Source: Flavobacterium alkalisoli
GTDB lineage: Bacteria > Bacteroidota > Bacteroidia > Flavobacteriales > Flavobacteriaceae
Reading direction: 5' to 3'
Length of the DNA: 64,000 nt
Assembly: GCF_008000935.1 (NCBI RefSeq)
Contig: NZ_CP042831.1
Location: forward strand, 1,922,001-1,986,000
Below, one piece after another: positions 35,985-45,137 of the stretch. Numbering within the stretch: the stretch's first letter is position 1; every line of letters begins with the position of its first letter. Below the pieces are notes generated by a model that was not told where the DNA came from, ran no database searches, and saw only the letters and a list, made by a program, of their open reading frames with translations. A program made the translations under genes and the position numbers.

Positions 35985-37598
35985 TTATTCATTCTTATCC
36001 TTTCTGGTTGTTTTTAATGTAAGCAGGTTTAGCGGGTTAATTCCTAGTCCGTTTACATCATTACCTGTAAAACGGGCAGCCTTATCATAAAAAAGGACAA
36101 TTACAGGAGCTTCTTCCATGACTATAGCATCCAGCTGTTTATAAATCTCCTGACGTTTTTTATCATCAGTTACTAAAAAGCTTTGCTCGTATAACCTGTC
36201 AAACTCTTCGTTTTTAAAGTGAGTATAGTTAGGTCCTCCGGGAGAGAAGTTCTTGCTGTAAAATAGAGAGAGATAATTTTCGGCATCAGGGTAATCGGCT
36301 ATCCAGCTGGCTTTAAAGAAAGAAACTTTTCCGGTAGAAATGGCCTGCGAAAGGGTAGAAGGCGGATTAACATCAACCTCTACATTTAATCCTATTTTTT
36401 GCCATTCACGTTGCAGGTATTCGGTTATATCAAGGTAAGAGGCACTGGTACTTATCTGTATCTTAGGATTCTTATCTCCTGTTTCTGTTTTATAGGAAGC
36501 CACAAGCTCCCTGGCTTTGGCTGGATTGTAATTATAGCCTTCGCAACCAAAGCCACCAAGCCCGGTAGGTATCATTCCGTTGGTGCCGGGAGTACCCATT
36601 CCGTTCCTTAGGTACATAATCATTTTAGCACGGTCAAAACCATAGTTAAGTGCCTGGCGTATTCTTTTGTCTTTTACAGCATCATCCGGACCGTCCAGTC
36701 TGAATCCCATATACTCTGTATTAAGATAAGGCCCTGTAATCATAGAAACCTTATCAGTATATTTTGGCTGAAGCTGTCCTTTTGGAGTTAATATTTCATC
36801 TTTATAAGAAGGGTCTAAGCCAGAGACAAAATCCTGTTTACCCTGAACGAACTGAAGAAAACCACTTTGCTTGTCGGGTAAAAAAGTAATTGCTACAGCT
36901 TCCAGATAAGGCAGTTGGTTACCCTGCTCGTCCTTTTCATAGTATAAAGGATTTTTTCTCAGAACGAGTTTAACATTCTCTTCCCATATCTTGAATTGAA
37001 AAGGACCGGTACCAATAGGATTTGACCTGAAGTTGTAACCCTGTTTTTCAAAAGCTTCATGAGGTACCACAGAGGCATACTTCATGGTTAGCAGTCCTAA
37101 AAAGGCAGGAAAGGTTTTGTTGAGCTGTATTTCAAAAACCGAATCGTTTACAGCATAAAATTTCTCAACATTTTGTAGTATCCATCTTCCGGGAGCGGCT
37201 ACCTGTTCATCCAATAAACGGTTAAGGCTATAGGTAAAGTCGGCTGCTTTTACAGTACGGGTACTGTCACTGCCAAATAAATCACTTTTATGAAAGTATA
37301 CATCATTTCGTAGTGTGAAAGTATAGGTTTTTCCGTCTTCGGATATTTCCCATCTTTTAGCAATGTCCGGTTTTATATTCAGGCTGTCGTCAAGCTGTAC
37401 CAGTCCGCTAAACATTTGGTTACAAACCCAAATAGACGGCCTTATGCGCGAAAAAGCAGGGTCAAGAGAGTTTACGGCGGCATTTTCGTTATACCTGAAA
37501 ACAAGATGGTCGCGGTTTTGGCTTTTGTCGCCGGAGCAGGATATAAAAAGGAGAAATAAGCAACAAATTGATATATAGGTTATTATTGATTTCATCAA
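35985..37598 (-). CDS. Peptide/nickel-type ABC transporter substrate-binding lipoprotein (SBP_bac_5)
   Basis: A 537-residue periplasmic lipoprotein that captures peptides or similar ligands for an ABC importer. The signal peptide carries lipobox FISC (Cys21). The family 5 fold is covered by RYNENAAVNSLDPAF, ANRWEISEDGKTYTFTLR-like text (KRWEISEDGKTYTFTLRND), IGTGPFQFKIWEENVKLVL, IRQALNYGFDRAKMI and FFKASWIADYPDAENYL. No permease or ATPase gene for an oligopeptide importer lies in the window, so its partners are elsewhere. A second ATG directly follows the first. It is convergent with the nuclease gene with a 2-base gap, so no terminator is visible. Confidence 0.9.
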   Translation of the reverse strand: MMKSIITYISICCLFLLFISCSGDKSQNRDHLVFRYNENAAVNSLDPAFSRIRPSIWVCNQMFSGLVQLDDSLNIKPDIAKRWEISEDGKTYTFTLRNDVYFHKSDLFGSDSTRTVKAADFTYSLNRLLDEQVAAPGRWILQNVEKFYAVNDSVFEIQLNKTFPAFLGLLTMKYASVVPHEAFEKQGYNFRSNPIGTGPFQFKIWEENVKLVLRKNPLYYEKDEQGNQLPYLEAVAITFLPDKQSGFLQFVQGKQDFVSGLDPSYKDEILTPKGQLQPKYTDKVSMITGPYLNTEYMGFRLDGPDDAVKDKRIRQALNYGFDRAKMIMYLRNGMGTPGTNGMIPTGLGGFGCEGYNYNPAKARELVASYKTETGDKNPKIQISTSASYLDITEYLQREWQKIGLNVEVDVNPPSTLSQAISTGKVSFFKASWIADYPDAENYLSLFYSKNFSPGGPNYTHFKNEEFDRLYEQSFLVTDDKKRQEIYKQLDAIVMEEAPVIVLFYDKAARFTGNDVNGLGINPLNLLTLKTTRKDKNE

Positions 37599-37682
37599 GT
37601 CGATTTTTGTATGTAAATTTGCAACCTCTTTTTTGTAGAGGTAAATATAATTAAAGTTACAGCTTTACAAGGAGCTTATACA

Positions 37683-39017
37683 ATGGAAAACAGGAAAAAA
37701 GTCGCTTTTTATACTTTAGGATGTAAACTGAATTTTTCAGAAACATCTACTATTGCCCGCAGTTTTCAGGACGAAGGATTTGATCGTGTTGATTTTGAAG
37801 ATGAGGCTGATATTTATGTTATCAATACCTGCTCGGTTACAGAAAATGCCGATAAGCAGTTTAAACAGATAGTAAAAAAGGCGATAAAGAAGAATGAGAA
37901 GGCTTTTGTGGCGGCAGTAGGTTGCTATGCACAGTTAAAACCGGAGGAGCTTGCTGCTGTAGACGGCGTTGACCTTGTACTTGGTGCAACAGAGAAATTT
38001 AAGATTACCGATTATATAAACGACCTTTCTAAAAATGATATGGGTGAGGTGCATTCCTGCGAAATATCGGAGGCCGATTTTTACGTAGGAAGTTATTCTA
38101 TAGGCGACCGTACCCGTGCTTTTTTAAAGGTGCAGGATGGTTGTGATTATAAATGTACTTATTGTACCATTCCGTTGGCAAGGGGTATTTCAAGAAGTGA
38201 TACTTTAGAGAATGTACTTAAAAACGCCAAAGAAATATCTGAACAGAATATTAAGGAAATAGTTCTTACCGGTGTAAATATTGGAGATTACGGAAAAGGT
38301 GAGTTTGGTAACAAAAAGCACGAACATACTTTTTATGAGTTGGTTCAGGCATTAGATAATGTTGAAGGTATTGAGCGTTTAAGGATTTCGTCTATCGAGC
38401 CTAACCTGCTTAAAAATGAGACCATAGAATTCGTTTCCCAAAGCCGTACGTTTGTGCCGCACTTCCATATACCATTACAATCGGGTAGTGATGATATCCT
38501 TAAACTGATGAGGAGACGTTACCTGCGCAATGTGTATACAGAACGTGTATCTAAAATAAGGGAGGTAATGCCACACGCCTGTATTGGTGTGGATGTTATT
38601 GTTGGTTTCCCTGGTGAAACCGATGAGCATTTCCTGGAAACGTATAACTTCCTTAACGAACTGGAAATATCTTACCTGCATGTGTTCACTTATTCTGAAA
38701 GGGATAATACACCTGCTGCCGAGATGGATGGAGTAGTACCTATGAACGTGAGAAGCAAACGAAGCAAAATGCTTAGGGGGCTTTCGGTTAAAAAACGCCG
38801 TGCGTTTTATGAAAGCCAGATAGGTACCACCAGAACGGTATTGTTTGAAGGTGAAAACAAGGAAGGTTATATTCACGGATTTACAGAAAATTATGTAAAA
38901 GTAAAGACACCTTGGAATCCGGAACTGGTAAATACCTTACACGAAATAAAACTTACCAAAATTGATGAAGACGGTATAGTAAGAATGGAGTTTGTAAACG
39001 AGCCTGTTTTCGTTTAA
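37683..39017 (+). CDS. mtaB: tRNA (t6A37-C2) methylthiotransferase MtaB
   Basis: A 444-residue radical-SAM enzyme converting t6A to ms2t6A at position 37 of ANN-decoding tRNAs. The auxiliary cluster Cys residues are C14 (TLGCKLN), C50 (INTCSVTE) and C81 (AVGCYAQ). The radical-SAM triad is C154, C158 and C161 (DGCDYKCTYCTIP). GVDVIVGFPGETDEHF and the C-terminal TRAM-like region complete it. The TLGCKLN motif and length place it in MtaB rather than MiaB or RimO. It is a single-gene unit with its own terminator. Confidence 0.94.
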   Translation: MENRKKVAFYTLGCKLNFSETSTIARSFQDEGFDRVDFEDEADIYVINTCSVTENADKQFKQIVKKAIKKNEKAFVAAVGCYAQLKPEELAAVDGVDLVLGATEKFKITDYINDLSKNDMGEVHSCEISEADFYVGSYSIGDRTRAFLKVQDGCDYKCTYCTIPLARGISRSDTLENVLKNAKEISEQNIKEIVLTGVNIGDYGKGEFGNKKHEHTFYELVQALDNVEGIERLRISSIEPNLLKNETIEFVSQSRTFVPHFHIPLQSGSDDILKLMRRRYLRNVYTERVSKIREVMPHACIGVDVIVGFPGETDEHFLETYNFLNELEISYLHVFTYSERDNTPAAEMDGVVPMNVRSKRSKMLRGLSVKKRRAFYESQIGTTRTVLFEGENKEGYIHGFTENYVKVKTPWNPELVNTLHEIKLTKIDEDGIVRMEFVNEPVFV

Positions 39018-39027
39018 TAAGTTTTCC

Positions 39028-39059
39028 ATTTCGAGCGAAGTGCAACGAAGTCGAGAAAT
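39028..39059. repeat. Dispersed-type 32-base inverted repeat
   Basis: Between mtaB and its terminator, ATTTCGA and TCGAGAAAT arms enclose two GCGAAG/ACGAAG direct repeats (CGAAGTGCAACGAAG). Elements of this TTTCGA...CGAAG...TCGAGAAA pattern occur in many intergenic regions of Flavobacterium-type genomes. Only one copy is in this window. Confidence 0.6.
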
Positions 39060-39076
39060 ATCAATGATAAATATAT

Positions 39077-39105
39077 AAAACCCTGCTTTTTAGCAGGGTT
39101 TTTAT
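39077..39105. terminator. Bidirectional intrinsic terminator
   Basis: AAAACCCTGCT and AGCAGGGTTTT with loop TTTT, flanked by further A and T. It separates convergent mtaB and the DMP19 gene. Confidence 0.9.
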
Positions 39106-39115
39106 TTAAGGAGTG

Positions 39116-39649
39116 TTATCTCTCAATTTTTCTTCCGATGAACTTTTCCAGTTCAGTGTACATATCTTCAATAGACATTACTTTTAGATCCGGATGGTTT
39201 CTTAACCATTGGGCATTAAGTGTTACTAATGCTTCAGGAATTTCAAAATAAGTGTCGTCATCTATTTTATCCTTTATAGGACTCTTGCCAAATTCCTGAT
39301 CCATAAAGCCATCAAACTCCTTACGGGTAAGTGAATCGATTTTTTCTGTCTGCATTCTAAAATAATCCAAATTCGCCTGAGAACCTACCTTTTCAAAAGC
39401 TTGTTCAAGCATCTCGTTAAGGTTTTCGGTCCATTGTGAGTTATATACAAACTTGGCAAAACCATCGGTATTTACCTGCGAGGTATAATAATCAAGATAA
39501 TAGCTTATAAGAGCATCTTCATGTATATCTTCGTCTGCTACACCTTCTTCACGAAGCAGGTTTATCACTGCTATATTAGAGTTGATAATAGCATTGGTGT
39601 CTTCGCTGTTAAAAGCATTTTCAGAAACAATTATCTTGTCAAATTTCAT
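39116..39649 (-). CDS. DMP19 family protein
   Basis: A 177-residue acidic soluble protein. The segment VADEDIHEDALISYYLDYYTSQVNTDGF and the block KFVYNSQWTENLNEMLEQAF (each a family-like block) match the DMP19/PF14300 C-terminal region, a family that includes a neisserial DNA mimic but has no general function. Net negative charge is high, in keeping with DNA mimicry, but that is not evidence of it. Start is the ATG at 39649; the open frame extends 11 codons upstream. It is the last gene of the pirin-to-DMP19 operon, 37 bases after the methyltransferase gene. Confidence 0.7.
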   Translation of the reverse strand: MKFDKIIVSENAFNSEDTNAIINSNIAVINLLREEGVADEDIHEDALISYYLDYYTSQVNTDGFAKFVYNSQWTENLNEMLEQAFEKVGSQANLDYFRMQTEKIDSLTRKEFDGFMDQEFGKSPIKDKIDDDTYFEIPEALVTLNAQWLRNHPDLKVMSIEDMYTELEKFIGRKIER

Positions 39650-39686
39650 GTGTATCAAAATTATTTGCCGTAAAGGTAGCAATAAG

Positions 39687-40322
39687 TTATAACTCCAGTG
39701 TTATAAGCCTTTTCTCTATGGTTAACTTTTTAAACTCTAATTTTTCCCTAATCCACTCCAAGGCATTGCGGTGATACATAAAAACATGGGTATGGTCGTT
39801 TTTGTAATACCAGCTTCCAAAATCCCTTTTCTCATCAAACAGGTCGGTCATGAGGTAAAGTTTACCGTTAGGAAGTAACAGACTTTTTAGAAGCTCAAAT
39901 TCCTTAAAGGGCTCTTTAAAATGTTCGGCTACTTCGGTGCAGGTTACATAGTCATATTGCTTTTTAAGCAGTTCCGGATTATTGTGAAAATAAAGATCGT
40001 ACTGCTCAATGTGGTAATTGTTATCTTGTAGTACCTTCACAATAGGTGACCCGGTTCCCGATCCAAAATCCAGTCCGTGATGTTCTGGTGAAAAATCCCT
40101 GTGAACAGCATTTGTTACTGGGCTTACAAAATTCTGATAGCCCAAATCCTCGGGATTATTGTTATGGTGTTTGTAATGAGCTTCTTCCTGAGCCGGACTT
40201 AAATAATCTTTAGGGTGCAGAAAAACAGAAAGGCAAAGGGAACATTGTAAAAATTCCCTTTGCCTATGTGTGTAAAAGCTTTTAGATGTACCGTTGCATA
40301 ACGGGCAGTAAAGGCTTTCCAT
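39687..40322 (-). CDS. SAM-dependent methyltransferase with N-terminal zinc ribbon
   Basis: A 211-residue class I methyltransferase. A short zinc ribbon opens it (CPLC near residue 6 and CSLC near residue 27). The Rossmann core has HGLDFGSGTGSPIVKVL (motif I), IEQYDLYF and DYVTCTEVAEHFKEP. The end is GKLYLMTDLFDE and DHTHVFMYHRNALEWI. The layout is that of Methyltransf_23-type enzymes; the substrate is unknown. Start is the ATG at 40322, 4 bases after the SDR stop. It is the fourth gene of a five-gene operon. Confidence 0.87.
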   Translation of the reverse strand: MESLYCPLCNGTSKSFYTHRQREFLQCSLCLSVFLHPKDYLSPAQEEAHYKHHNNNPEDLGYQNFVSPVTNAVHRDFSPEHHGLDFGSGTGSPIVKVLQDNNYHIEQYDLYFHNNPELLKKQYDYVTCTEVAEHFKEPFKEFELLKSLLLPNGKLYLMTDLFDEKRDFGSWYYKNDHTHVFMYHRNALEWIREKLEFKKLTIEKRLITLEL

Positions 40323-40326
40323 ATTT

Positions 40327-41043
40327 TTATGGATTAGTAGACCAAATACCACTTTCCTTAATAAATACCCTGCGGTTTAGTTTTAGTTGGGATACAATCA
40401 GTTCGGCAATATCCTCTGCCTGCATAACCTTTTCCGGATTACCATCAGTAAGATTAAGGTTAATGGCCATATCAGTTGCTACTGTACTAGGAGTTAATGC
40501 TGTTACCCTTATATTGTGCTTACGTACTTCCTGCATTAGCGATTCTGTTAAGCCCATAACAGCAAACTTAGAAGCACTGTATGCACTTGTTATTGGTGCA
40601 CCTTTCAGTCCGGCAGTAGAAGAGATGTTTATAATATCTCCGCCCTGTTGCTCAATCATACCCGGCAGTACAGCCCTTGTGGCATAATAAATACCGAAAA
40701 GATTTACTTTGATAATATTTTCAAATTCTTCGGGAGCGAGGTCAAGGAATTTGCCAAATTTACCTATACCGGCATTGTTTATAAGAATATCTATGGTTTT
40801 GAACTCGCCCAGAACTGTGTTCACTGCCTGATTAACTGATTCTATATTGGCAATATCAGCAGTTACTATAACTGTTTTTACACCATAAGGTTCGATTTCT
40901 TTAGCAACCTGCTCTAAATCGGTTTTAGTACGTGCCAACAGTGCTACATTAACGCCTTCGGCAGCTAGGGCAATTGCTACAGCTTTGCCAATACCTTTTC
41001 CTGCACCTGTAATAAGCGCATTCTTTTGTTTTAAATTTTGCAT
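40327..41043 (-). CDS. Short-chain dehydrogenase/reductase (3-ketoacyl-ACP reductase-like)
   Basis: A 238-residue NAD(P)-dependent oxidoreductase. The dinucleotide loop is TGAGKGIG (12-19), NNAG is at ~89-92, and the catalytic set Ser142, Tyr155 and Lys159 lies in ISSTAGLKG and SAYSASKFA. Sequence is close to FabG-like enzymes, but the gene is not with other fatty-acid genes, so it may reduce another carbonyl. It sits between a small GNAT gene (19 bases) and the methyltransferase (4 bases) in one operon. Confidence 0.9.
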   Translation of the reverse strand: MQNLKQKNALITGAGKGIGKAVAIALAAEGVNVALLARTKTDLEQVAKEIEPYGVKTVIVTADIANIESVNQAVNTVLGEFKTIDILINNAGIGKFGKFLDLAPEEFENIIKVNLFGIYYATRAVLPGMIEQQGGDIINISSTAGLKGAPITSAYSASKFAVMGLTESLMQEVRKHNIRVTALTPSTVATDMAINLNLTDGNPEKVMQAEDIAELIVSQLKLNRRVFIKESGIWSTNP

Positions 41044-41062
41044 TATATTAATAAATAGATGT

Positions 41063-41350
41063 TTAGATCCTTATCCCCGGAGGAAGCATCTCCTTGTATT
41101 TGGGATTCTTTTTAAAAAATGCAGCAATTTTTGGATATGTAGGTACCACCCTTAATCTTTTTTCTTCGGCAATCGCCAAAATTTCTTTTAAAAAATCAGA
41201 AACTATCTCATCATCTTCATCCACACCTTCAGGCACATTAATTTTTGTAAGGAAAATTTTCCTCTCCTGGCCTGAGTATTCTACCGACATCATTTTGTCG
41301 TCTACCATAGTTTCAAACTGTCTCGAGAATTCGTTGTCTTTAATTTCCAT
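41063..41350 (-). CDS. Small GNAT-fold N-acetyltransferase (PF14542-type)
   Basis: A 95-residue, minimal GNAT protein. The pattern [19 protein letters not shown], followed by [20 protein letters not shown] and [18 protein letters not shown], matches the compact YjdJ/Gtn-type acetyltransferases that keep the acetyl-CoA-binding loop and helix only. Substrate unknown. It is encoded between pirin (5-base gap) and the SDR gene (19 bases). Confidence 0.85.
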   Translation of the reverse strand: MEIKDNEFSRQFETMVDDKMMSVEYSGQERKIFLTKINVPEGVDEDDEIVSDFLKEILAIAEEKRLRVVPTYPKIAAFFKKNPKYKEMLPPGIRI

Positions 41351-41355
41351 AGTTT

Positions 41356-42078
41356 TTAGTTAAACTTCATTGGAACCTCGATTACAAGTATTTTAGACTC
41401 TTTGTTTACTTTAATGTCAAAGCTGTCAAATTCTACAATACCATAAGCATCGCGTTCCCTGATGGTTTCATTATTAATCTCAATTTCTCCGTCTATCAGA
41501 AAAAGGTAAACTCCGTTTTCAGGAATTTTTAAGTCATAAGTGGTAGTGGTTCCTGCATCAAAAATACCGAGATTTAGAAAAGCCTGCTGGTGTATCCATA
41601 GGGCATTTCCGTCATTTTTATCCTGTGGGGATACTACGGTAACAAATGCATTTTTATTTTTTTTAAGGTCAAAGCCTTTTTGGTCATATCGTGGTGTAAC
41701 ATTATCTTTTTCCGGGAAAATCCATATCTGCAATGTTTTGGCCTGATCCGTCTCGCTGGCATTCATTTCGCTGTGCTGTATACCTGTTCCGGCACTCATT
41801 ACCTGTACTTCTCCAAATTTCACAGTAGCTTCATTTCCCATACTGTCGCGATGCGTAAGCCCGCCTTCCAAAGGTATGGTAATAATTTCCATATTTTCAT
41901 GAGGATGGGTGCCAAATCCTGTTCCTCCTGCTATAGTATCATCATTTAGTACGCGCAGCATACCAAACTGTACCATATCAGGGTTGTAGTAGTTGCCAAA
42001 AGAGAAAGAAAAGTTAGCTTTTAGCCAATTATAATTTGCAGTTCCTCTTTTGTTTTTAGGAAATATCCTGTGTCTCAT
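41356..42078 (-). CDS. Pirin family protein
   Basis: A 240-residue bicupin of the pirin family. Metal-binding residues are present in the N-terminal cupin: GTHPHENMEIITIPLEGGLTH gives two His, and GTGIQHSEMN gives the His and Glu. Pirins bind iron; some act as quercetin 2,3-dioxygenases and others as redox-sensitive regulators; which applies here is not clear. It is the first gene of the operon reading toward 39116 and is divergent from an alpha/beta hydrolase. Confidence 0.93.
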   Translation of the reverse strand: MRHRIFPKNKRGTANYNWLKANFSFSFGNYYNPDMVQFGMLRVLNDDTIAGGTGFGTHPHENMEIITIPLEGGLTHRDSMGNEATVKFGEVQVMSAGTGIQHSEMNASETDQAKTLQIWIFPEKDNVTPRYDQKGFDLKKNKNAFVTVVSPQDKNDGNALWIHQQAFLNLGIFDAGTTTTYDLKIPENGVYLFLIDGEIEINNETIRERDAYGIVEFDSFDIKVNKESKILVIEVPMKFN

Positions 42079-42196
42079 AAATTATTGATAAATTAAAACT
42101 GGGCGCAATTTGCGTGTCGATAAAAAAGTTTAATTTTATACAAATTTCGTAATAAAATTTGATAAATAGCGTCTTTTTGGCGTTAAAACACAAAGA

Positions 42197-42856
42197 ATGG
42201 AGAAGATTCCTGTATATTTTATGCCCGGGCTGGCAGCCAGCCCCAAAATATTTGAAAATATAAAATTACCTGAAGACAGGTTTGAAATGTACTTTTTAGA
42301 GTGGATTTTACCGGAACCCCATGAACCATTAGAGAGTTATGCCAAACGTGTGGCTGCTAATATCAAACATGAGAACCCGGTATTGGTGGGAGTTTCGTTT
42401 GGTGGTATTTTGGTACAGGAAATTTCACGCATTATAGAAGCCAGAAAGGTAATTATTATTTCGAGTGTAAGATCGAGCCTTGAATTCCCCAGAAGGATGC
42501 GTTTTGCAAAAATGACAAAAGCCTACAGGATGTTTCCAACCTCCTTAATGGAAAAGGTAGACTGGTTGGCCCGTGTGTCTTTTGGTAACAATATGATTAC
42601 CAGGAAACTCAATTTATATGAAAAATATATGTCCTTTAGGGATAAGAAATATCTCGATTGGGCGTTTGAAACTGTGATAACATGGAACAGGGCAGAAGCT
42701 GATGAGAAAGTAGTACATATACATGGTACTGCCGATGAGGTTTTCCCTGCAAAGTATATTAAAAGCTATATTCCTGTTAAGGGAGGTACTCATATTATGA
42801 TAGTTAACAAATATAAATGGCTTAATGAAAATTTACCTGCGTTAATAGAGGGTTAG
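42197..42856 (+). CDS. Alpha/beta-hydrolase
   Basis: A 219-residue cytosolic hydrolase. IPVYFMPGLAASPKIFENIK starts the fold, the nucleophile elbow is GVSFGG with Ser67, an acid lies in HIHGTADEVFP, and the catalytic His is in GGTHIMI near the end. The enzyme is small for the fold, with little lid. Esterase or thioesterase activity is possible; the substrate cannot be read. It is divergent from the pirin operon and 66 bases upstream of the lytic transglycosylase. Confidence 0.85.
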   Translation: MEKIPVYFMPGLAASPKIFENIKLPEDRFEMYFLEWILPEPHEPLESYAKRVAANIKHENPVLVGVSFGGILVQEISRIIEARKVIIISSVRSSLEFPRRMRFAKMTKAYRMFPTSLMEKVDWLARVSFGNNMITRKLNLYEKYMSFRDKKYLDWAFETVITWNRAEADEKVVHIHGTADEVFPAKYIKSYIPVKGGTHIMIVNKYKWLNENLPALIEG

Positions 42857-42922
42857 GAACGGTTTTTGTAACTTTACAGTAACCAAAGGAAGAAGAAATT
42901 AATCACAAAATACTATATTGAA

Positions 42923-43828
42923 ATGGAATGGATGAAGAAAGCCGGGGTTGTAGCCTCGGTGATATTGGTGGGCGGAGCAACTTTTCACGCTGTAACGGAT
43001 AAGGAGACAGCAAAAAATAAGGAAAACACTACTACTGAAATTATAAATTACTTTCCTGCTAAGGCAGATTTTGCCGGAGAGGAAGTACCATTGCATATAA
43101 TAGATGTAAAAGAGAGGCTGGACAGGGAGCTAATGGTAAATGCCAATCTTCATGCCTCTACACAGCTTATTTTAAAAAGGGCTAACAGGGCGTTTCCTGT
43201 TATTGAACCTATTTTAAAAAAGTATGGTGTTCCTGATGATTTTAAATACCTTGCCGTTATAGAGAGCGGACTTGTAAACGCAGTTTCTCCTGCAGGAGCG
43301 AGGGGAGTATGGCAGTTTATGCCGGCTACCGGAAGAGAATATGATTTAGAGATCAATGATTATGTAGACGAACGTTATGATTTAGAAAAATCTACTGAGG
43401 CTGCGTGCAGGTATCTTGTGTCGGCTAAATCAAGGCTAGGTTCGTGGACAATGGCTGCGGCATCTTATAACGGTGGTGTTGCAGGGGTGAACAGGCAGGT
43501 TGATTTTCAGCAGGAAGGAAATTATTACGATTTATTGCTGACTGAAGAAACCTCACGTTATGTTTTCAGGATACTTGCATTAAAAGAAATTATGCAGGAT
43601 CCGCTTAAATTTAATTTCAGGTTATTGCCTGATGATTTGTATCCTGTAATTCCTGTAAAGAAAATTCAGGTTAGCTCTTCAATACCCGATCTTGCTGTTT
43701 TTGCAAAAGAGCAGGGTGTAAATTATAAGATATTAAAACTGCATAACCCATGGATGAGGGACAGGAAACTGGATGTTAAATCAGGAAAAACATATACAGT
43801 AGAAATTCCTTTACAGGGATATTACTAA
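42923..43828 (+). CDS. Lytic transglycosylase (SLT domain)
   Basis: A 301-residue exported murein lyase that cleaves the glycan strand with formation of 1,6-anhydroMurNAc. An N-terminal hydrophobic segment (VVASVILVGGATFHAV) serves as signal or anchor. The SLT domain is at about 90-220: FKYLAVIESGLVNAVSP with catalytic Glu114, GARGVWQFMPATGREY, and TMAAASYNGGVAGVNRQ. The C-terminal ~55 residues (LAVFAKEQGVNYKILKLHN) are LysM-like. Start is the ATG at 42923. It ends in a strong terminator. Confidence 0.9.
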   Translation: MEWMKKAGVVASVILVGGATFHAVTDKETAKNKENTTTEIINYFPAKADFAGEEVPLHIIDVKERLDRELMVNANLHASTQLILKRANRAFPVIEPILKKYGVPDDFKYLAVIESGLVNAVSPAGARGVWQFMPATGREYDLEINDYVDERYDLEKSTEAACRYLVSAKSRLGSWTMAAASYNGGVAGVNRQVDFQQEGNYYDLLLTEETSRYVFRILALKEIMQDPLKFNFRLLPDDLYPVIPVKKIQVSSSIPDLAVFAKEQGVNYKILKLHNPWMRDRKLDVKSGKTYTVEIPLQGYY

Positions 43829-43831
43829 AAT

Positions 43832-43864
43832 AAAAAAAGAGCGCTTAGCGCTCTTTTTTTATTT
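43832..43864. terminator. Bidirectional intrinsic terminator
   Basis: AAAAAAAGAGCGC and GCGCTCTTTTTTT with loop TTA. It serves both the transglycosylase and the convergent thioredoxin-like gene, whose stop codon it overlaps. Confidence 0.92.
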
Positions 43865-44560
43865 TACGGCTATAGTTTCTTTTACTAATTCTTTACCCAA
43901 TACAATAGTAGAAAGTCCGTCAAGGTAAGAATTGTAATTTAAGGTATATGCTTTTCTGTATGTCGTGCGTTTTGGGCTTAGCTTAATCCCGCATCGTCTT
44001 ATGTCTACAATATTTTTGTCTTCGTCCAAATAGAAACTGGTTGGAAAACCTAAGGTGTGTTTGATTGCGGCTATTGCCGATTCATCATTCTTATAGGTCT
44101 CGTGTGCATAGCATACCGTGATATTGTGATTGAACTTGCGGGCTATTTTTTTCATATCGTGCCTGCGGTTCCAAAACACTACTACAAATTTTACATCTCT
44201 GCCATATCTTTTTGCCAGTTTATTTAAGGCAGGAATTTCTCCTGGACTGGTAACACACCATGAGGCATAAGTAATAAGGATTATGGGTTTTTTCTCTTTA
44301 CTGAACTTAAATTTACCGCCTCGTACTTTTTTAAATACAAATTCGTCAAATCTTGTTCCGGTAAGTCTGTTTTCTACAAGGGAGTCAAACAGGAATTTTC
44401 CTCTCTCAAAGTCACCCTTGCGGTAAGCTATAGCGCTCTCACGTTTGTACTGCTTAAGGTCGACCTTTATGGCATCGGAAAAATAATGAAGACTATCGCT
44501 CTGACTGTGGCACAGGAGCGGAAAAAGCAAAATTACTGTTAGTAGTAATAATCTTTTCAT
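43859..44560 (-). CDS. Exported thioredoxin-fold protein with a single active-site Cys
   Basis: A 233-residue periplasmic TlpA-like protein. The signal peptide is LLLLTVILLFPLLCHSQ. The C-terminal half has the thioredoxin fold: PIILITYASWCVTSPGEIPAL and the cis-Pro loop GFPTSFYLDE. The normal CxxC is CVTS (Cys102-Ser105), so it cannot form the usual disulfide. Such a protein may isomerise, glutathionylate, bind a partner, or be inactive in redox terms. The start is the ATG at 44560; a TTG at 44572 would add four residues. Confidence 0.8.
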   Translation of the reverse strand: MKRLLLLTVILLFPLLCHSQSDSLHYFSDAIKVDLKQYKRESAIAYRKGDFERGKFLFDSLVENRLTGTRFDEFVFKKVRGGKFKFSKEKKPIILITYASWCVTSPGEIPALNKLAKRYGRDVKFVVVFWNRRHDMKKIARKFNHNITVCYAHETYKNDESAIAAIKHTLGFPTSFYLDEDKNIVDIRRCGIKLSPKRTTYRKAYTLNYNSYLDGLSTIVLGKELVKETIAVK

Positions 44561-44701
44561 AAGCCTTAACAATTTTATTGTATAAAAATAGTTAAAATTT
44601 ATGTAAAATCATATTTTGTCAAGAAGAATATACTAAGTGCAAAAAAAAACCGCTGAACGACAATTTGTAGGATTCTTTTTATGTAAAACGTAGTTTTATA
44701 T

Positions 44702-45097
44702 TTATTTTTCAATTGATGTTTCCCAGCCGTCGTAGTCTCCATTAAATGCATGGGCTTTATTATTCAAAAATAAGGTGACTTGTTTAATTAAGGTAATGTC
44801 GATTATATTAATATTTGATATATGAAGTGAATAAGCTAAATCGCCTAGGGATTTATCATAAGATTTATTTTCAATTTTAAAATCATTTAATATTTCTTGT
44901 ATAAAAAGGTCTCTGTCGTATTCTGATTTAAAATATATCCAGTAGTCTATTTGTCTTGGTATTGAATGATTGTCTCCATAACTTTTAAGAGCTTTTATTA
45001 CCTTTTCATCTGGAGATAGGTGTTGTTCTGGACTATTTTTTTTACTCTTTGAAAATGGGTTTAAAGTAGAGATTAAAGATATTAATGCTTTTTTCAT
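44702..45097 (-). CDS. RraB-like protein (ribonuclease E inhibitor family, PF06877)
   Basis: A 131-residue soluble protein. The pattern SIPRQIDYWIYFKSEYDRDLF, a middle IENKSYDKSLGDLAYSLHIS, and the C-terminal FNGDYDGWETSI match RraB, which in proteobacteria binds RNase E to restrain RNA decay. The first ~25 residues are basic and weakly hydrophobic and are probably not a signal. Flavobacteria use RNase Y for this role (a copy is at 19478), so the target of an RraB-like protein here is open. It is a lone gene; its transcript may share the region upstream of the TPR gene. Confidence 0.75.
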   Translation of the reverse strand: MKKALISLISTLNPFSKSKKNSPEQHLSPDEKVIKALKSYGDNHSIPRQIDYWIYFKSEYDRDLFIQEILNDFKIENKSYDKSLGDLAYSLHISNINIIDITLIKQVTLFLNNKAHAFNGDYDGWETSIEK

Positions 45098-45137
45098 ATA
45101 TTATTTGTAATGCAGTATTAATCAAATATAGAAAATA

